21,509 bases of DNA, from the IMG/VR virus record IMGVR_UViG_3300017989_000492, positions 1 through 21,509 of that record. One strand, 5' to 3'. Position numbers and translations under genes: made by a program. Shown piece by piece: positions 7,101 through 13,850 of the stretch (the first letter of the stretch is position 1; each line of letters starts with the position of its first letter). Source of the DNA: a virus. A model generated the notes under the pieces. It was not told where the DNA came from. It saw only the letters and a program-made list of their open reading frames with translations, and ran no database searches.

Positions 7101-7353
7101 TGACAGACTCCCGCTCTTTGTCAAATATGGCCGACAAATCGCATCCAGTGTCGATCTGCCCATTGTCTTTAAGGCGGGTGATTTTTGCGGACCAACCAGA
7201 AAAACCGTCCTTTTCAGCGCGGGCAAGAATTTTTTGTTTAGCTTCTGCCATATTGATGGCAGAAACCTGAAAACCGTATTTACCGGTTCCAAACGAAGAT
7301 GGACCGGAGTTTTTAACGTCTTCTGCGTTTGTCAAATTAATGATGTACCTCAT
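7087..7353 (-). CDS. Small hypothetical protein co-transcribed with the XRE repressor
   Basis: An 88-residue protein with ATG 7353 and a GGGGGAG site 4-5 nt upstream. It begins MRYIINLTNAEDVKNSGPSS and contains GKYGFQVSAINMAEAKQKIL, suggesting an alpha-beta fold. No catalytic motif is seen and I do not recognise the family. It is the first gene of a two-gene minus-strand unit with the XRE protein; such pairs occur as phage regulators or as toxin-antitoxin units, and the sequence does not decide between these. Confidence 0.55.
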   Translation of the reverse strand: MRYIINLTNAEDVKNSGPSSFGTGKYGFQVSAINMAEAKQKILARAEKDGFSGWSAKITRLKDNGQIDTGCDLSAIFDKERESVIERI

Positions 7354-7385
7354 TTTCTCCCCCTGTTTGTGTTAGCGTTAGGAAA

Positions 7386-7415
7386 TTTATACACCTATTA
7401 GGTACAGGATGTCAA
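7386..7415 (-). promoter_or_regulatory. Promoter with internal palindrome (likely XRE operator)
   Basis: On the minus strand TTGACA (7415-7410), an 18-nt spacer and TATAAA (7391-7386) form a good sigma70 promoter. The spacer holds the perfect palindrome ACCTATTAGGT (7393-7403). A repressor bound there would block polymerase, so it is the best candidate site for the XRE protein encoded downstream. Confidence 0.65.
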
Positions 7416-7535
7416 CAAAAAAATGCAAATATTTTTGGAAAAGCGAAACAAAAATTTATAACCCACAGCTCAAGCGGACCGTAAAAAAACCCCGGCCGGT
7501 TAGCTAAATCGTTAAACTGGCTAAAGGAGGTCGCT

Positions 7536-7943
7536 TTGGAATTCCACGACATTATCAAAACATCGGCTCTTGAGTTTGCCAGAAAAAACGCAATAGTCAT
7601 GCCCGGTGAAATCGTAGAAACGACGTGGTGTGGTAGGTGGAAAAAACCCCATAAGGTCCAGATTTATCAAGTTGGGGCTTGTCTCTCCCACGATGACTTT
7701 GACACGCAAAAGCGCGAGTTTAAAGCGGTCCTGGAGATGTGCTATTATGCACTCCGATTGAAAGCTGATGGTACGCCAAAAGACACGCCAGGATGCGGGA
7801 TAGTGCTCCAGCATTTTGTCGCGGCAGACGGGCGGGAATGGAGCCAATCACAGAACGTCGTCAATAACGCAGCTGTTCACTGGTCGTTGCCGGAATCATG
7901 GCCGTATGTGCCGGAATCTGTTTTAACCAGTCAATCCACCTGA
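7536..7943 (+). CDS. Hypothetical phage protein
   Basis: A 135-residue protein starting at TTG 7536, supported by a perfect AAAGGAGG 5 nt upstream; the first in-frame ATG would lose 20 residues. Visible segments are EFARKNAIVMPGEIVETTW near the start, a central helix KREFKAVLEMCYYALRLKAD, and a Trp-rich tail (HWSLPESWPYVPE). No signal peptide, membrane segment or known motif is seen. It opens the second plus-strand block, facing away from the XRE unit. Confidence 0.6.
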   Translation: MEFHDIIKTSALEFARKNAIVMPGEIVETTWCGRWKKPHKVQIYQVGACLSHDDFDTQKREFKAVLEMCYYALRLKADGTPKDTPGCGIVLQHFVAADGREWSQSQNVVNNAAVHWSLPESWPYVPESVLTSQST

Positions 7944-7967
7944 CTGAAAACGGGAGTAGAAAGAAAA

Positions 7968-8129
7968 ATGCCCTTTAAACCTACAGCCCAACCCGAAGAC
8001 TATTTCGAGCGTTTCAACCAAGATCGCCCGGATGGCTGGATCGCAGAACACCAGAAAGAAAACCTAAAGCGAACCATCGGAGACGATCTTTGGGATTGTT
8101 TGGAAGATATGGAAAAACACTTACAATAG
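7968..8129 (+). CDS. Small ORF, possibly the 5' part of a frameshifted HNH gene
   Basis: A 53-residue frame from ATG 7968 to TAG 8129, preceded by a purine-rich GGGAGTAGAAAG. Its end, DLWDCLEDMEKHLQ, resembles the W..F..DMG segment that precedes the catalytic part of many phage HNH endonucleases. The matching HNH tail (8111-8215) is in another frame, reached by adding one base near the run at 8111-8117. It is therefore either a real small gene or the front of a broken one. Confidence 0.45.
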   Translation: MPFKPTAQPEDYFERFNQDRPDGWIAEHQKENLKRTIGDDLWDCLEDMEKHLQ

Positions 8130-8215
8130 ACCAGGTCGACAATGATGGAAACTATGAACCCGACAACTGTCAATGGCTGACATTGGTAGAAAACGCAACT
8201 AAGAAAAACCATTAG
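8111..8215 (+). pseudogene. C-terminal remnant of an HNH homing endonuclease
   Basis: This frame reads TLTIDQVDNDGNYEPDNCQW, then LTLVENATKKN and a stop. That is the well-known C-terminal half of phage HNH/AP2-type homing endonucleases (LDRIDNDGNYxPxNCRWxTxxEQxxN). The first HNH half and DNA-binding parts are missing and there is no good start codon, so it is a decayed remnant. The upstream small ORF could be the same gene before a one-base deletion. It ends 5 bp before the helicase start. Confidence 0.65.
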
Positions 8216-8219
8216 TCCT

Positions 8220-9902
8220 ATGAAATTACGCAAACATCAATCAGACTTTAAATACATAATCGACAATATCATTGCCGGGGAGCGCGTTCACAAAATCATC
8301 GTGAACGCGACTCCGGCGGCGGGGAAATCCATGATTCCAATCCTTGCAGGAAAGTTGATCACAGAGGGCCTCGCAGACGCCCTCGCATGGATCGTGCCCC
8401 GCAAATCCCTGCAAAGTCAAGGGGAGCGCGGATTCGTGGATACTGGATTTCGAGACATGTTGAACCACAACCTCACGATCAGACAGTCAACAAATGATAT
8501 CGACCCATGCAGGGGGCTTAACGGGTGGATTTCTACTTATCAGGCGCTATCTTTGGATGAAAAACAGCTTGCATTAGCCGATTTTTCAACCAAACGATAC
8601 ATCCTCATCCTCGACGAAAACCACCACATTGAGGATAAAGGGGAATGGTACAGGTCTCTGCACCCCCTTGTAGACAAAGCAAAATACCTCGTAATGATGA
8701 CCGGGACGATGAACCGTGGAGATGAAAAGCCAATTGCATGGCTACCCTACCATAACGTCGGCGGAGGCATGGTCCCGGTAACCGAATCCCATGAGGACGT
8801 CCGCTATATCCACTATGACAGGCTGACGGCCTTAAAAGAAAAGTCGATCCTGCCAATACAGTTCACCTTGTCTGATGGCCGAGTAGAATGGAAGAAAAAC
8901 GGTCAACACAAAGAGGGGATGCTGTCTAACCGGGCGTTTGATGCAGGTCAGGCAATCTTCACGGCCTTAAACACCGAATTCGCGGAAAAACTCCTGGATA
9001 ATGGGGTCGCTCACTGGCAGGAATACAAGGTTCAGCATCCCAGGTCAAAACTCCTGATCGTTACCTCCGATTTTAAACACGCAAAGAAAGTAACGGATAG
9101 GCTAAAAGGGCAGGGGCTTTATGTCAAGATAGCCACATCCCATGACTCCCCGAAGGCCCTACGAAACATCTATGAATATAAGTTTGGAAATCTTGATATC
9201 TTAGTGTCAATTGCGATGGCCTATGAAGGCTTCTCTTGCAAGCCCATCACCCATATTGTTTGCTTGACTCGGATTAGATCCGCGCCATGGATAACCCAAA
9301 TGGTGGGGAGGGCAGTAAGGGTCGATCCCCAGGCAGGCCCCTACGAAACCCAACAGGCATACATCTTCGCGCCAGACGACTTCCTCTTTCGGCAGGTTGT
9401 AGAAAAGATCAAATCAGAACAGCTTTCCGTCGTCCTGGAGACCCAGGGAGAAGCAGAACCGCGAGAACCCAGGGGGGAAGGATCGGAGAAGGTGCCGGAC
9501 GTTATCCCTCTGGGATCGATCCTTACCGGGGAGAGATCCTTTTCAATAGGTGGGGTGATAGGAGGCGTACGACCGGTCGATATCCCGCAGACGCCGACAG
9601 ACATTGAAACAGCCCTCCGGAAACAGATCGAGGAACACGTTAAGGAATACAGCTTCAAAAATTATTACAAGATCGAACGCATCAATGCAGAGATCAAATA
9701 CGCTCTTGGAAAGCCCAGGGCGGAAATGTCTCTGTCTGAATTGCGTAGCACCCTGATATTTATCCGTGATGCCTACCCTCTGAACGGCAAATCGATCATC
9801 CCCCAGGTGAGCCAGCCCAGGGGGAAGGGGCTCAGGAGAAGCGCCAGGGCGGAAGAGGTTGAACCGCCAGACCAATTAGGGCTTTTCGGAGGAAGGCTAT
9901 GA
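8220..9902 (+). CDS. Superfamily 2 DNA/RNA helicase
   Basis: A 560-residue protein with the SF2 motifs in order: Walker A TPAAGKS (31-37), motif II DENH (132-135), motif III MTGTM (160-164), a segment GNLDILVSIAMAYEGFS (323-339) as the motif V region, and motif VI QMVGRAVRVDP (360-370). It is a DEAD/H-like ATPase that would unwind or remodel nucleic acid during phage replication. Residues 390-560 have no recognised domain. DENH in place of DEAH/DEAD is a common phage variant. The stop overlaps the ASCH gene (ATGA), so the two are probably translated together. Confidence 0.85.
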   Translation: MKLRKHQSDFKYIIDNIIAGERVHKIIVNATPAAGKSMIPILAGKLITEGLADALAWIVPRKSLQSQGERGFVDTGFRDMLNHNLTIRQSTNDIDPCRGLNGWISTYQALSLDEKQLALADFSTKRYILILDENHHIEDKGEWYRSLHPLVDKAKYLVMMTGTMNRGDEKPIAWLPYHNVGGGMVPVTESHEDVRYIHYDRLTALKEKSILPIQFTLSDGRVEWKKNGQHKEGMLSNRAFDAGQAIFTALNTEFAEKLLDNGVAHWQEYKVQHPRSKLLIVTSDFKHAKKVTDRLKGQGLYVKIATSHDSPKALRNIYEYKFGNLDILVSIAMAYEGFSCKPITHIVCLTRIRSAPWITQMVGRAVRVDPQAGPYETQQAYIFAPDDFLFRQVVEKIKSEQLSVVLETQGEAEPREPRGEGSEKVPDVIPLGSILTGERSFSIGGVIGGVRPVDIPQTPTDIETALRKQIEEHVKEYSFKNYYKIERINAEIKYALGKPRAEMSLSELRSTLIFIRDAYPLNGKSIIPQVSQPRGKGLRRSARAEEVEPPDQLGLFGGRL

Positions 9903-10315
9903 AAGCAATCAGCTTATGGCAGCCATGGGCGTCAGCAATGGCGTTTGGCTGGAAAAAAATCGAGACGAGAACATGGTCGACATCGTATCGGGGACCGCTA
10001 TTAATCCATGCTGCTAAAAGGATAACCAGATGGCCGTCCATCGACGTTCAAGCTTTGTTCGATGGAATAGCCTCCCAACCCTCGGATTTGCCCCGTGGTG
10101 AAATATTGTGCCAAGTCAGCCTGGTTGATTGTAAACGAATATACCAACACAACAGACCTTATGGAAGAGAGCGGGTATTAGGGGATTATACCCCTGGCCG
10201 GTATATGTGGATCACTCAAGATACGACCGTGTTTATCGAGCCTATCCCGTATAGAGGCAGGCAAAGGATCTTTGAAGTTGAACCGCCGAGGCAGGGGAGT
10301 TTGTGGGGTGCATAA
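9899..10315 (+). CDS. ASCH-domain (PUA-like) protein
   Basis: A 138-residue protein starting with the typical ASCH signature KAISLWQPWASAMAFGWKKI, then ETRTWSTSYRGPLLIHAAK. ASCH domains have a PUA-like fold and bind RNA or modified nucleosides; some are amidohydrolases for N4-acetylcytidine. The family is frequent in phages but its job there is mostly unknown. ATGA coupling with the helicase suggests that the two act on the same nucleic-acid substrate. The C-terminal half (about 80-138) is less conserved. Confidence 0.8.
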   Translation: MKAISLWQPWASAMAFGWKKIETRTWSTSYRGPLLIHAAKRITRWPSIDVQALFDGIASQPSDLPRGEILCQVSLVDCKRIYQHNRPYGRERVLGDYTPGRYMWITQDTTVFIEPIPYRGRQRIFEVEPPRQGSLWGA

Positions 10316-10384
10316 TATGATTTTTGGGATGTTATCCGTATCTGGATACTAACTTGTTAGCGAGAAAGGATAGGGAGATGAAAA

Positions 10385-10588
10385 ATGACAGAATGGAAAC
10401 AGTATAAACGAAAAGGCTTGAGTGAAATGCGTCCATATATCCTGGGCGAGGACTTGACCGGGATTAGCGTATCGCCGGAAGATGACCCGCCGAATGACAT
10501 AGGTATGATCGCTCGAAACCCGAAGAACCACAAAGACCAGTGGTATGTAGCCCGAAAATATTTCGAAGACAACTTGGAACCAGCATAA
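10385..10588 (+). CDS. Small conserved phage protein
   Basis: A 67-residue protein with GGGAGATG upstream. The sequence has the look of a small family seen in many siphophage and prophage early regions: it begins MTEWKQYKRKGLSEMRPYIL, then GEDLTGISVS and GMIARNPKNHKDQWYVARKY. The family match is from memory and its function is unknown. It follows the ASCH gene after a 69-bp gap holding two weak hairpins. Confidence 0.65.
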   Translation: MTEWKQYKRKGLSEMRPYILGEDLTGISVSPEDDPPNDIGMIARNPKNHKDQWYVARKYFEDNLEPA

Positions 10589-10596
10589 CCAGCGTA

Positions 10597-10728
10597 TGGA
10601 CCGGACACGAAAAAGCTGTACCGGTCATGCTTAACGTTGTGCCCTTAGTTTAAGAAGCGCCCGAGGCATCGGCGGTAAAACAGACCCGGCGGGGGAAATT
10701 GTCGGTTCGAATCCTCCCTTCGGCTCCA
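10597..10728 (+). other. Non-coding stretch with a hairpin and a tRNA-like 3' end
   Basis: The 150 bp between two genes hold a hairpin (GACCGG/CCGGTC, around 10598-10627) and a segment that looks like the 3' end of a tRNA. GTCGG (10701-10705), loop TTCGAAT (10706-10712), CCTCC (10713-10717), CTTCGGC (10718-10724), T73 and CCA (10726-10728). The two T-stem halves do not pair fully, and no upstream acceptor strand or anticodon arm fits well; GCCCGAG at 10660 pairs only partly. U73 would suit a Gly or Cys tRNA. It is best read as a captured or decayed tRNA 3' fragment, perhaps an old attachment site; a very divergent tRNA is possible. Confidence 0.35.
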
Positions 10729-10741
10729 GAAGGTGATAGCT

Positions 10742-10930
10742 ATGAAAGAATGTAAGAATTGTACATTTATGAGGATATATGAAGCTGTTGATGACCCGCA
10801 GCGACGATTATGTCTTTGCGAAGATGTCGATGATATAAAGGATGGGGCTGTAATTTTACGAGAAGTCTCAAACTTTAATGCCTCTGATTGTCTCGTTTAT
10901 CGGTCAAAACAAACAGGAGATAAACCTTGA
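10742..10930 (+). CDS. Small cysteine-rich hypothetical protein
   Basis: A 62-residue protein. ATG 10742 is preferred because GAAGGTGAT lies about 8 nt upstream; the GTG at 10733 is part of that site. It has CKNC near the N-terminus, CLC in the middle (about residue 25) and a late Cys (NASDCLVY), consistent with metal binding. It is the first gene of the excisionase-integrase cluster, and its stop overlaps the next TTG start. Family not recognised. Confidence 0.55.
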   Translation: MKECKNCTFMRIYEAVDDPQRRLCLCEDVDDIKDGAVILREVSNFNASDCLVYRSKQTGDKP

Positions 10931-11187
10931 CGACTCATACTGAAATAACCGCTATAGCCGATATCGTAGCGCGGGAAGTTTCCTACCGGATCGCCGCCTT
11001 ATCGATCCCTGGCCGATGGTTGACTATGAAAGAGGCTCAGGCATACGCCAAAGTAAAGTCTCTGAATACCATCAAGAAATGGGTAAACGAAGGCCTGATC
11101 TATGGTCGTCCGCGATCCGGTAGGGGTGACTGGATTATTGACAGAGACAGCATTGATAAATTCTATTTGGAGGAAAAATTCATTTGA
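10927..11187 (+). CDS. Excisionase-like DNA-binding protein
   Basis: An 86-residue protein starting at TTG 10927, which overlaps the preceding stop (TTGA) after AACAGGAGA. Residues 30-82 form a winged helix of the MerR/AlpA-excisionase superfamily: RWLTMKEAQAYAKVKSLNTI, KKWVNEGLIYGRPRSGRGDW and DRDSIDKFYLE. These proteins bend attachment-site DNA and steer the integrase towards excision. It lies upstream of the integrase, separated by one gene, which supports that role. It could instead be only a transcriptional regulator. Confidence 0.7.
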   Translation: MTTHTEITAIADIVAREVSYRIAALSIPGRWLTMKEAQAYAKVKSLNTIKKWVNEGLIYGRPRSGRGDWIIDRDSIDKFYLEEKFI

Positions 11188-11633
11188 AAAGTTTTCATGA
11201 AGAACTTTCGTTAAGCATATTCTCAGTAAAGACACGAATTCCTTTGATCAGGTCTAAATACAAAAAGATTATCCTTGATGAGTTTTTTCCAAATAAAGAA
11301 AGCCGTATTGACAATGATATTTGCGACAAATTAAAAAAATGGAGCAGAACTCCAGACGCCATTGCGATACTTACACCAAAGCAAGCTAAGTTTTTAGGTT
11401 TAGAAGAAATTAAAACGGTGCTTTTTTGCGAGGCAGAATACACAAGCCCAATTTCAAGAAAAGGTCTTTTTGAATATGCTGGATTATACGACGTCCTCTA
11501 CGATGAAGATTTTACAATTGCAGTTGTAATTATAGGGAAATATGGGGATTATTCTTTTTTAGACCTTCCATCACTATATATCTCTTTGGTGATTGTGCTT
11601 GCAAATCTGGAGGAAAAAATTGAAATCAGTTGA
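11184..11633 (+). CDS. AT-rich hypothetical protein between excisionase and integrase
   Basis: A 149-residue protein starting at TTG 11184, overlapping the excisionase stop, with GGAGGAAAA upstream. It is noticeably richer in A and T than the early genes. It is rich in aromatic and aliphatic residues, for example ILTPKQAKFLGLEEIKTVLF and DFTIAVVIIGKYGDYSF. The C-terminal stretch (DLPSLYISLVIVLANLEEK) is hydrophobic but too short and charged to call a membrane helix. Function unknown. A lone cargo gene between xis and int often encodes superinfection immunity or host-related traits, which here is only an idea. Confidence 0.6.
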   Translation: MKSFHEELSLSIFSVKTRIPLIRSKYKKIILDEFFPNKESRIDNDICDKLKKWSRTPDAIAILTPKQAKFLGLEEIKTVLFCEAEYTSPISRKGLFEYAGLYDVLYDEDFTIAVVIIGKYGDYSFLDLPSLYISLVIVLANLEEKIEIS

Positions 11634-12690
11634 CACCAGAATTGACTTCCCATATTCTTTTCCCACTATGCCAAGTTTATGGAAAAGACCATTAAACGGA
11701 TTTTATTATGTCATTTGGCAGGAATCTGGTAGGCAGCGAAAGCGGTCACTCAAAACAAAAGAGGAAAGGATCGCAAAAAAGCTGTTTAATGTATTTAAGC
11801 GGGATATAGTTCTTAAAAAAGTTGCGCCTATTGGCGGTAAGCTGAAAATCACTCTGTCACAATTCCGGGATGAATACCTGAATCATGTCTATGCCACCAA
11901 TAAGGCTCATTCAACGTATGAGGGGTATCAGACGGCCTTGAACAAGGCCATTGACTGTTGGGGTGATATTCCATTGGGTCATATCACTACGCGGCATATT
12001 GATAAATTTGTAGGGGATATGTCAAAGGCTGGTCTCGCAGATGCCACGATCAATAAAAACAGGCGGCATTTAAGGGGTGCGCTAAACAAAGCTCACGAAT
12101 GGGAATACCTCCAAAACCGGACAAAATTCTCCAGGGAAATCAAAGAGGAGGAGTCCATTCGGTATCTCACAAAAAAAGAACTGTCAGCCGTTTTAAATCA
12201 GATTGACGATGATGAATTTGCCGATGTGGTTCTGCTGTCTGCTTATACCGGGCTACGATCTGGTGAAATTTTGAGACTGACAGTCAATGACATCGACAAC
12301 CCGGAAGGGTTTTTAAGGATCTCGCCAAAACAAAAGAACAAAAAAGAAAGCTGGATACCAATCAATGACGCTGCAAAAGAGATATTGGTTCGGTGTGTTG
12401 CCCGTGGGTATGATAATCTTGTCAGATTCAAGACCAGGCAGACCATTTCGAAGAAATTTAAAAAGGCTGTCCGAGCAGCGGGTCTCGAAGCACCACGGTT
12501 TCATGACCTTCGGCACACCTTCGGGTCGCATTTGGCGATGGAAGATGTGGGCGAGAAAACAATCCAGGAGTTGATGCGCCATAAATCCATGGCATCCACA
12601 ATGGTTTACACCCACGTTTCCCCCAAACATTTAGCGGCGGCATCGGCCAAAATAAATTACGGACCTATGCCAATCCGAAAACGGAAATAA
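11620..12690 (+). CDS. int: Tyrosine-family site-specific integrase
   Basis: A 356-residue recombinase. TTG 11620 is taken as start because GGAGG lies 7-8 nt before it; the frame open to 11593 has no such site. The catalytic residues are in place: R213 (TGLRSGEI), a basic hairpin lysine in SPKQKNKKESW, H295-x-x-R298 (HDLRH), H321 (MRHKSM) and the nucleophile Y330 (MVYTHV). Residues 20-60 look like an arm-binding domain, and 75-160 the core-binding SAM-like domain (LSQFRDEYLNHVY...). It would insert the phage into a selC tRNA gene via the attP just downstream. It overlaps the preceding gene by 14 bp. Confidence 0.92.
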   Translation: MKSVDTRIDFPYSFPTMPSLWKRPLNGFYYVIWQESGRQRKRSLKTKEERIAKKLFNVFKRDIVLKKVAPIGGKLKITLSQFRDEYLNHVYATNKAHSTYEGYQTALNKAIDCWGDIPLGHITTRHIDKFVGDMSKAGLADATINKNRRHLRGALNKAHEWEYLQNRTKFSREIKEEESIRYLTKKELSAVLNQIDDDEFADVVLLSAYTGLRSGEILRLTVNDIDNPEGFLRISPKQKNKKESWIPINDAAKEILVRCVARGYDNLVRFKTRQTISKKFKKAVRAAGLEAPRFHDLRHTFGSHLAMEDVGEKTIQELMRHKSMASTMVYTHVSPKHLAAASAKINYGPMPIRKRK

Positions 12691-12939
12691 GGACAAAATC
12701 AGGACAGTGGCTTGTAAGTTATTGAATTTATTGGTGTGGCCAACTGACTTCAAATCCGGTGTATCGGGCTAAAACCTCGATAGGTGGGTTCGATTCCCAT
12801 GCACTTCCGCCATAATGATTTCAATAACTTAGGCTGCTTTCTTAAAGGGATGTAGCCTTTCTTATTTTTTTCACAAAAGTGTCATAAATTGTCAAATTGT
12901 CCACACAAATCAGGACAATTCCAGGACAATTCCAGGACG
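12690..12939 (+). other. Phage attachment site attP: tRNA-Sec 3' half flanked by integrase arm repeats
   Basis: Bases 12744-12812 are the 3' half of a selenocysteine tRNA: anticodon loop CTTCAAA (12748-12754, anticodon TCA), long variable arm (12762-12781), T arm GTGGG/CCCAT, an 8-nt acceptor strand GCACTTCC, G73 and CCA (12810-12812). The 8-bp acceptor and long extra arm are tRNA-Sec traits. The left half of the anticodon stem pairs poorly and there is no D arm or 5' acceptor, so the core begins in the anticodon region. Direct copies of AGGACA with an 11-bp period lie on both sides (12690 and 12701; 12912, 12923 and 12934), with an inverted copy at 12895-12902. These look like integrase arm sites. 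Confidence 0.8.
12831..12871 (+). terminator. Probable rho-independent terminator after the tRNA-Sec 3' half
   Basis: AGGCTGC (12831-12837) pairs with GTAGCCT (12852-12858), with an inner CTTT/AAAG stem, followed by a T-rich run with seven consecutive T. After integration this phage-borne sequence would sit behind the rebuilt host selC gene and end its transcript. Confidence 0.6.
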
Positions 12940-12948
12940 GAGGTATCG

Positions 12949-13365
12949 ATGGGTTTATTCGAGGTTGTCAATGACGGAAAAAATATCGAGAGCACCAACT
13001 ATTTTGATAGCGAACATGCTAAACAAGGATATTTCTACCTGTCAACCAACTCGGGGTGCGTTCGGCTATTGGTCCCGGATAACCAACTGCAGGCGATCAA
13101 AGACTTTAAAGCAGCCAAGTATGTGATCTTGTCACGTGGCCCTTGGCCGGAACAAGAGGGGAAAGACGCATTAGAATTATTATTCGAAGATTTCAGCGCC
13201 AACCCGTACGTTATTTATATGGTTGAACAACAATGTGATATGTTACCAGACGGTAAAGGAGATTGGATTTTAGCAGTATGGTCCAGGGAGGGCAAAAAAT
13301 TTGTCTGCCCTTTAAAATATCGGCACGTAAACAGCATTCCGTATTTAAGGGGATGGGGGGGGTAA
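12949..13365 (+). CDS. Hypothetical protein at the attP edge
   Basis: A 138-residue protein. ATG 12949 is chosen because GGAGG lies 7 nt upstream; the frame open to 12889 runs through the arm repeats. It begins MGLFEVVNDGKNIESTNYFD and contains SGCVRLLVPDNQLQAIKDFK. No membrane segment or known motif is seen. It is the last plus-strand gene and converges on the minus-strand late genes, 6 bp away. As the gene next to attP it would lie at one end of an integrated prophage, where accessory genes are common. Confidence 0.6.
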   Translation: MGLFEVVNDGKNIESTNYFDSEHAKQGYFYLSTNSGCVRLLVPDNQLQAIKDFKAAKYVILSRGPWPEQEGKDALELLFEDFSANPYVIYMVEQQCDMLPDGKGDWILAVWSREGKKFVCPLKYRHVNSIPYLRGWGG

Positions 13366-13371
13366 TGATGA

Positions 13372-13554
13372 CTATTGGTGAGTCGGCGACCTCCCCCTGC
13401 TCATCCTCAACAGCCCATGCAATAACGTTAATATCTTATCATCCCAAACCCAATCGGTCTTTTTAGCAAAGATCTTCAATCCTCCAAGAATAATCCCCAG
13501 GAGGATTGAGATCCAAAACCAGTTGTTTACGACGAACATGAACGCTGCGACCAT
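13372..13554 (-). CDS. Small membrane protein with WDD motif (holin-like in position)
   Basis: A 60-residue protein. Residues 8-28 (VVNNWFWISILLGIILGGLK) form one membrane helix, followed by a short cytoplasmic tail with TDWVWDDKILTLLHGLL. The tail motif WDD(K/R)xL is shared with the next gene upstream. Small one-helix proteins near the end of a late operon, downstream of head genes, are often holins or lysis helpers, but no endolysin is seen in this window. An inner ATG (about residue 6) could also be used. Confidence 0.55.
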   Translation of the reverse strand: MVAAFMFVVNNWFWISILLGIILGGLKIFAKKTDWVWDDKILTLLHGLLRMSRGRSPTHQ

Positions 13555-13560
13555 GGCCGC

Positions 13561-13743
13561 CTACCCTTTGTACTCAAATATTCCGTCAAACATTGCCAGC
13601 ACCCTATCGTCCCATACATGTTTAGGATCGTCGATTTTCTCGATGATTAATTCCCGGAGATACTCAGCATAAGCCATCCCGCTCATCGAAAACGCCACGG
13701 TCTCGAAATATGGAACTCCTTCGTTCGGTGTTAATTCGTTCAT
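13561..13743 (-). CDS. Small soluble protein sharing the WDD motif with its neighbour
   Basis: A 60-residue acidic protein with AAAGGAGAG 7-8 nt before the ATG. The C-terminal part KHVWDDRVLAMFDGIFEYKG matches the tail of the following membrane protein (VWDDKILTLLHGLL), so the two probably share a short helical module. Its N-terminal half (NELTPNEGVPYFETVAFSMS) has no membrane segment. Function unknown; pairing by shared module suggests that they act together. Confidence 0.55.
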   Translation of the reverse strand: MNELTPNEGVPYFETVAFSMSGMAYAEYLRELIIEKIDDPKHVWDDRVLAMFDGIFEYKG

Positions 13744-13792
13744 TTTGGCTCTCCTTTCGCTAAAGGTTAAAGGTTAGATGTTCTCAATATAT

Positions 13793-13815
13793 GGCCATAA
13801 ACCCACTTTATGGCC
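13793..13815 (-). terminator. Strong intergenic hairpin
   Basis: GGCCATAAA and TTTATGGCC form a perfect 9-bp stem with a 5-nt loop between two minus-strand late genes. There is no clear T run after it on either strand, so it may be a processing or stability element or a weak terminator rather than a classical one. Confidence 0.4.
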
Positions 13816-13850
13816 GTTTGACCTCTGCTATCTCACAGTCCTACACTACA

